From Candidatus Sericytochromatia bacterium (GTDB lineage Bacteria; Cyanobacteriota; Sericytochromatia; UBA7694; JACMQJ01), in assembly GCA_014377055.1 (NCBI GenBank), contig JACMQJ010000205.1, forward strand, positions 1 to 9,011: a stretch of DNA of 9,011 nt, written 5' to 3'. The notes beneath the pieces were generated by a model. The model did not search any database, was not told where the DNA came from, and was given only the letters and a program-made list of their open reading frames with translations. The position numbers and the translations under genes were made by a program. Every line of letters begins with the position of its first letter. Positions within the stretch are counted from its first letter, which is position 1. Positions 6,335-9,011 of this stretch are shown here, piece by piece.

Positions 6335-6911
6335 AAGTTCTATTAAAAATTTCAGTTAAATTAATTGAAAAACCTTGTACTACGCCAGAATATACATTTT
6401 TGTCTTCTTGCTCTTCATCATTCAAAGATGAGCTAGAGTGAACTTTATAGACACCATCATCTCCTAATTTAAGAATATCTACAGATTTATTTATAGGGTC
6501 AACTATCCAGTATTCTTTTATTTTAAAAAGCTGATACAAATCTTTTTTTGTATATAAATCTCTGTTTCTGGAAGATGGAGATATAATCTCAACCAAAACA
6601 TCTGGGCTACCAAAAATACCTTTTTTCTTTATTATACTCATGTTATCTTGTGCTATGAACAATATATCAGGTTGAACTAAATTTTTATCGTCAAAATAAA
6701 CATCTATTGGGGCATTATAAACATCTCCCAATTTATTTTTTAACACAAAGTTATAAAGACTCATTTCTATAATCTTTGATACGTTTTGATGTTCTGTGTT
6801 TGGAGCAGGAACCATTATTAAATTACCACCTATAAGCTCATATCTTTTTTCATCATCTGTTTTTAAATAATCATTATATGTATATTCTTTAATTTCAAGA
6901 GTTGTATTCAT
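6327..6911 (-). CDS. Uma2-family (DUF820) PD-(D/E)XK-fold putative endonuclease
   Basis: The 194-residue length and motif order match the Uma2 family, which has a restriction-endonuclease-like fold. In order: the N-terminal Y-x2-YELIGGNLI block with Glu25, MVPAPNTEHQNV (33-44), QPDILFI with Asp82, SPDVLVEIISPSSRNRD (102-118) with Glu108, Lys122/Lys123, and the family hallmark EYWIVDP (133-139). The acidic residues plus a lysine are the expected metal-binding and catalytic set, so the enzyme looks intact. The start is supported by AAGG nine bases upstream. Family members are often present in many copies in Cyanobacteria and some other phyla. Their biological role is poorly known; mobile-element or defence links are suspected, not shown. 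It converges on the TPR gene with 18 bases between stops and is divergent from nuoG. I see no partner toxin, antitoxin or methylase nearby. Confidence 0.92.
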   Translation of the reverse strand: MNTTLEIKEYTYNDYLKTDDEKRYELIGGNLIMVPAPNTEHQNVSKIIEMSLYNFVLKNKLGDVYNAPIDVYFDDKNLVQPDILFIAQDNMSIIKKKGIFGSPDVLVEIISPSSRNRDLYTKKDLYQLFKIKEYWIVDPINKSVDILKLGDDGVYKVHSSSSLNDEEQEDKNVYSGVVQGFSINLTEIFNRTFD

Positions 6912-7071
6912 TAAAATAAACCTTATATTAATTACAATAATTTAATTATATTACAATATCTAGACTAATTAACTGAACAGTCTAAAAACTAGAGCTAAAT
7001 AAATCTAGTAACTAATAGTACATTTGATAGACAGACATGAATATATTTTTATAATTAAAATAATTTTAAAA

Positions 7072-7136
7072 TATAATCTTACATTATCATTAAAATATTT
7101 TATCAATCTTACCTATCAAGGCAATAATAATATAAA
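7072..7136 (+). promoter_or_regulatory. Candidate nuoG promoter elements
   Basis: A perfect TATAAT at 7072-7077 has only a 3-of-6 hexamer (TTATAA, 7049-7054) 17 bases upstream. A second candidate is TATAAA at 7131-7136, with CTTACC (7108-7113) 17 bases upstream, which would give a leader of about 45 bases. A good -35-like TTGATA (7024-7029) exists but is 20 bases from the TATAAT at 7050-7055. None is decisive in such AT-rich DNA. Confidence 0.25.
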
Positions 7137-7175
7137 ATTATAGATTGTAGTTAGTTGTTTTATAAAAAATGAATT

Positions 7176-7180
7176 AAGGA
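7176..7180 (+). promoter_or_regulatory. nuoG ribosome binding site
   Basis: AAGGA lies six bases before the ATG at 7187. It is the strongest Shine-Dalgarno in the window and fixes the nuoG start. Confidence 0.75.
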
Positions 7181-7186
7181 AATAAA

Positions 7187-8953
7187 ATGCCGATTATCAC
7201 GATAAATGATAAACAGATAGAAGTAGAAAAAGGTACAAACCTAATAGATGCTGTAAAGAAATTAAGTGTAGAGATACCTCATTACTGCTATCACCCAGGA
7301 CTTAAAGTTGATGGCAATTGCAGAATGTGCATGGTAGAAGTAAAAGGACCAAGAGGATTTATGCCTCAAATTGCTTGCAATACACCTTGCGTTGATGGTC
7401 TTGAAGTTAAAACAGATACCCAAGTTATCAAAGATATGCGTAGAAACGTCATGGAATTTTTATTACATAATCATCCTATTGATTGTCCAATTTGTGATCA
7501 AGCTGGAGAATGTAGATTACAAGATTATTATATGAAATATGGTAAATATGATAATCGTTCAACTGTAGAAAAAGTTCATAAGGATAAAGCTATTGATGTA
7601 GGTCCCTTAGTTGTTCTTGATCAAGAGAGATGTGTACTTTGTTCAAGATGTGTTAGATTTTGTGATGATATATCAAAAACTAATGAATTGGTGATTTCTA
7701 ATCGTGGTGTTCATTCAAAAATTGGCGTTTTTCCAGGTACAAAAATAGAAAACAAATATTCTGGAAATGTGGTCGATATATGTCCCGTAGGTGCATTAAC
7801 CAGTAAAGACTTTAGATTCAAAATGAGAGTTTGGTTTATGAAAACAACTAAATCCGTCTGTCATGGTTGCTCAAGAGGATGTAATATTTTGATTGATCAT
7901 AAAGATGAAGTTGTTCAAAGATTTAAACCAAGAGAAAATAAACAAGTAAATGATTATTGGATGTGTGATGATGGAAGATTAAGTTACAAAAATATTAATA
8001 ATCCTACTGAAAATGGAATTTTCCCACCTAATGTTGGTATTAATGACCAAATATCTACAACCTCAGCAACTTTGGCAACTATAGCTAATAAAAATAGATT
8101 TTTGGAAGCAACTGAAAAAGGTCAGACACTAGAATATGACGAAGCTGTAAATAAGTTTAAAAGTACTATCAAGTCTTTTAAATCAAGATATTCACCAAAA
8201 TCAGTTGCAGCTTTAGCCTCACCTGATTCTTCTGTAGAAGATAATTGGTTATTAAAAGTATATATGAATGATATTGTTGGTTCAGATAAAGTTTTTGGTG
8301 CAAGCTTTAGAGCAGAAGGTTATTATGATGACTTTTTGATTAAAGCAGACAAAACTCCTAATCGTAAAGGTTTGGAATATCTAGGTATTAGTACTAACAA
8401 TGATGACCTAATAAAAGCTCTTGAAGCAAAAGAAATAAAATTATTGATTGTTATGAATAATGATCTTGTTGGTGAAGGTGGAGAGAAGATTAAATCTTTA
8501 CTTGATGGAGTCGAAGTTATTACTATGGCTACCCATGAAAATGCCACCACTGATATGGCAAATTTAGCATTACCAACCTCAATGTATTCAGAAAAATTTG
8601 GAAGCATTGTTAATTTTGAAGGACATCTCCAAAAATTTGATAAGGTTTTTGATACATTCCAAATGGATGATAGCTTGGCAATACCTGAATGGGAATTTTT
8701 TGCTAATTTAATCAAGGATTTTAGTCCTGAAAGAGAATATTTTGATATTGAAGATGTTTGGACAGAAATGAGAGACAAAGTATCAGGCTTTTCTGGATTA
8801 TCATTTTATGAAATAGGTGATCAAGGTATTAGTATTCCTAAGAAAATACAGAAAGAGCAGGAGTTGAGAGATTTAGAAATAAAAAAAGCTAACGAAGAAG
8901 CAGAGGCAAAAGCTTTAGAGGCTGAACAAAAACCAAAAGAAGTTATTAGCTAA
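7187..8953 (+). CDS. nuoG: NADH-quinone oxidoreductase (complex I) subunit G
   Basis: NuoG is the large iron-sulfur subunit of the complex I peripheral arm, passing electrons from NuoF towards the quinone site. All expected cluster ligands are visible: 2Fe-2S at Cys34, Cys45, Cys48 and Cys64; a His-Cys3 4Fe-4S site at His96, Cys100, Cys103 and Cys109; a 4Fe-4S site at Cys149, Cys152, Cys155 and Cys199; and the bacterial N7 site at Cys225, Cys228, Cys232 and Cys260 (C-x2-C-x3-C-x27-C). A shortened molybdopterin-oxidoreductase-like domain follows to about residue 545. The end is a charged Lys/Glu/Ala tail (about 558-588). At 588 residues it is shorter than most homologues, which run from under 700 to about 900, and the loss is in the C-terminal domain. 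It is preceded by AAGGA and followed at once by a terminator, so it appears to be a single-gene unit with no other nuo gene in view. A NuoG-like hydrogenase or formate dehydrogenase subunit is the main alternative. Confidence 0.92.
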   Translation: MPIITINDKQIEVEKGTNLIDAVKKLSVEIPHYCYHPGLKVDGNCRMCMVEVKGPRGFMPQIACNTPCVDGLEVKTDTQVIKDMRRNVMEFLLHNHPIDCPICDQAGECRLQDYYMKYGKYDNRSTVEKVHKDKAIDVGPLVVLDQERCVLCSRCVRFCDDISKTNELVISNRGVHSKIGVFPGTKIENKYSGNVVDICPVGALTSKDFRFKMRVWFMKTTKSVCHGCSRGCNILIDHKDEVVQRFKPRENKQVNDYWMCDDGRLSYKNINNPTENGIFPPNVGINDQISTTSATLATIANKNRFLEATEKGQTLEYDEAVNKFKSTIKSFKSRYSPKSVAALASPDSSVEDNWLLKVYMNDIVGSDKVFGASFRAEGYYDDFLIKADKTPNRKGLEYLGISTNNDDLIKALEAKEIKLLIVMNNDLVGEGGEKIKSLLDGVEVITMATHENATTDMANLALPTSMYSEKFGSIVNFEGHLQKFDKVFDTFQMDDSLAIPEWEFFANLIKDFSPEREYFDIEDVWTEMRDKVSGFSGLSFYEIGDQGISIPKKIQKEQELRDLEIKKANEEAEAKALEAEQKPKEVIS

Positions 8954-8967
8954 AATAATAATTATCT

Positions 8968-9004
8968 AAAAAGTGAATCATTTTAAAATGATTCACTTTT
9001 TTTA
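8968..9004 (+). terminator. Strong Rho-independent terminator of nuoG
   Basis: AAAAAGTGAATCATTTT (8968-8984) is followed directly by its exact reverse complement (8985-9001). This gives a hairpin of about 15 bp with a TTAA-type tip and a seven-T run at 8997-9003. It starts 14 bases after the nuoG stop codon. The A-tract on the left means it could also work in the minus direction for a gene beyond the window edge. Confidence 0.9.
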
Positions 9005-9011
9005 TTTATAA

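Larger units (their letters stand above)
6912..7186. other. Divergent AT-rich regulatory region between the Uma2 gene and nuoG
   Basis: This 275-bp gap has no credible gene. Two small perfect inverted repeats lie side by side, TAGACT/AGTCTA (6961-6966/6979-6984) and ACTAGA/TCTAGT (6988-6993/7004-7009). On the minus strand TATTGTAAT occurs twice (6950-6958 and 6931-6939), starting 19 bases apart, overlapping a TATAAT at 6945-6950 that could serve the Uma2 gene. On the plus strand TATAAT occurs at 7050-7055 and 7072-7077. Confidence 0.5.

Noticed and set aside
8323..8778. Minus-strand open frame of 151 codons inside nuoG
   Set aside because: It is antisense to a clearly conserved coding region, Ser-rich, with no recognisable domain and no ribosome binding site.
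6327..8953. Uma2 nuclease and NuoG as a linked defence or regulatory module
   Set aside because: The genes are divergent, with separate control regions and unrelated roles; nothing in the sequence ties them together.

Overview
The window comes from a very AT-rich bacterial chromosome (roughly 30% G+C by eye) with ordinary bacterial gene structure: ATG starts, short intergenic regions, Rho-independent terminators and patchy Shine-Dalgarno use. The gene set is mnmA, a lone TolB-like beta-propeller, a giant TPR protein, a Uma2-family nuclease and a bacterial-type NuoG that keeps all four N7-cluster cysteines. The N7 ligands argue against a Rickettsia- or mitochondria-like lineage, which lack them. 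Having NuoG at all argues against a photosynthetic cyanobacterium, whose NDH-1 lacks NuoEFG. A Uma2 gene in a low-GC genome would suit a non-photosynthetic relative of Cyanobacteria (Vampirovibrionia/Melainabacteria) or a neighbouring candidate phylum. This assignment is an inference and not firm.

Layout. At the left edge, on the minus strand, is the 5' end of an Asn/Ser-rich protein of unknown function (1-266). Upstream of it on the same strand is mnmA (389-1450), with a probable terminator between them. The 377-bp divergent region 1451-1827 holds the most notable structure: a 164-bp element (1494-1657) with 15-bp perfect terminal inverted repeats (17 of 18 when extended), flanked by CTAA on both sides. 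It is almost entirely made of nested hairpins and looks like a MITE inserted just upstream of mnmA. A plausible mnmA promoter lies inside it. On the plus strand follow a secreted or lipoprotein TolB-like propeller (1828-2997) and a 1045-residue protein of about 27 TPRs (3171-6308). A Uma2 nuclease gene (6327-6911, minus) converges on the TPR gene, with only 18 bp between the stop codons. After a second AT-rich divergent region comes nuoG (7187-8953, plus), closed by a strong 17-bp-arm terminator at the right edge.

How the genes work together. No obvious single pathway links them. mnmA (tRNA wobble thiolation) and nuoG (respiratory complex I) are housekeeping genes. The propeller and the TPR protein are interaction scaffolds of unknown partner. 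The Uma2 gene is accessory. I see no CRISPR array, tRNA, rRNA, transposase, phage module or recognisable defence operon. The new material here is mainly the small mobile element and the regulatory structure around it, not a multi-gene system.
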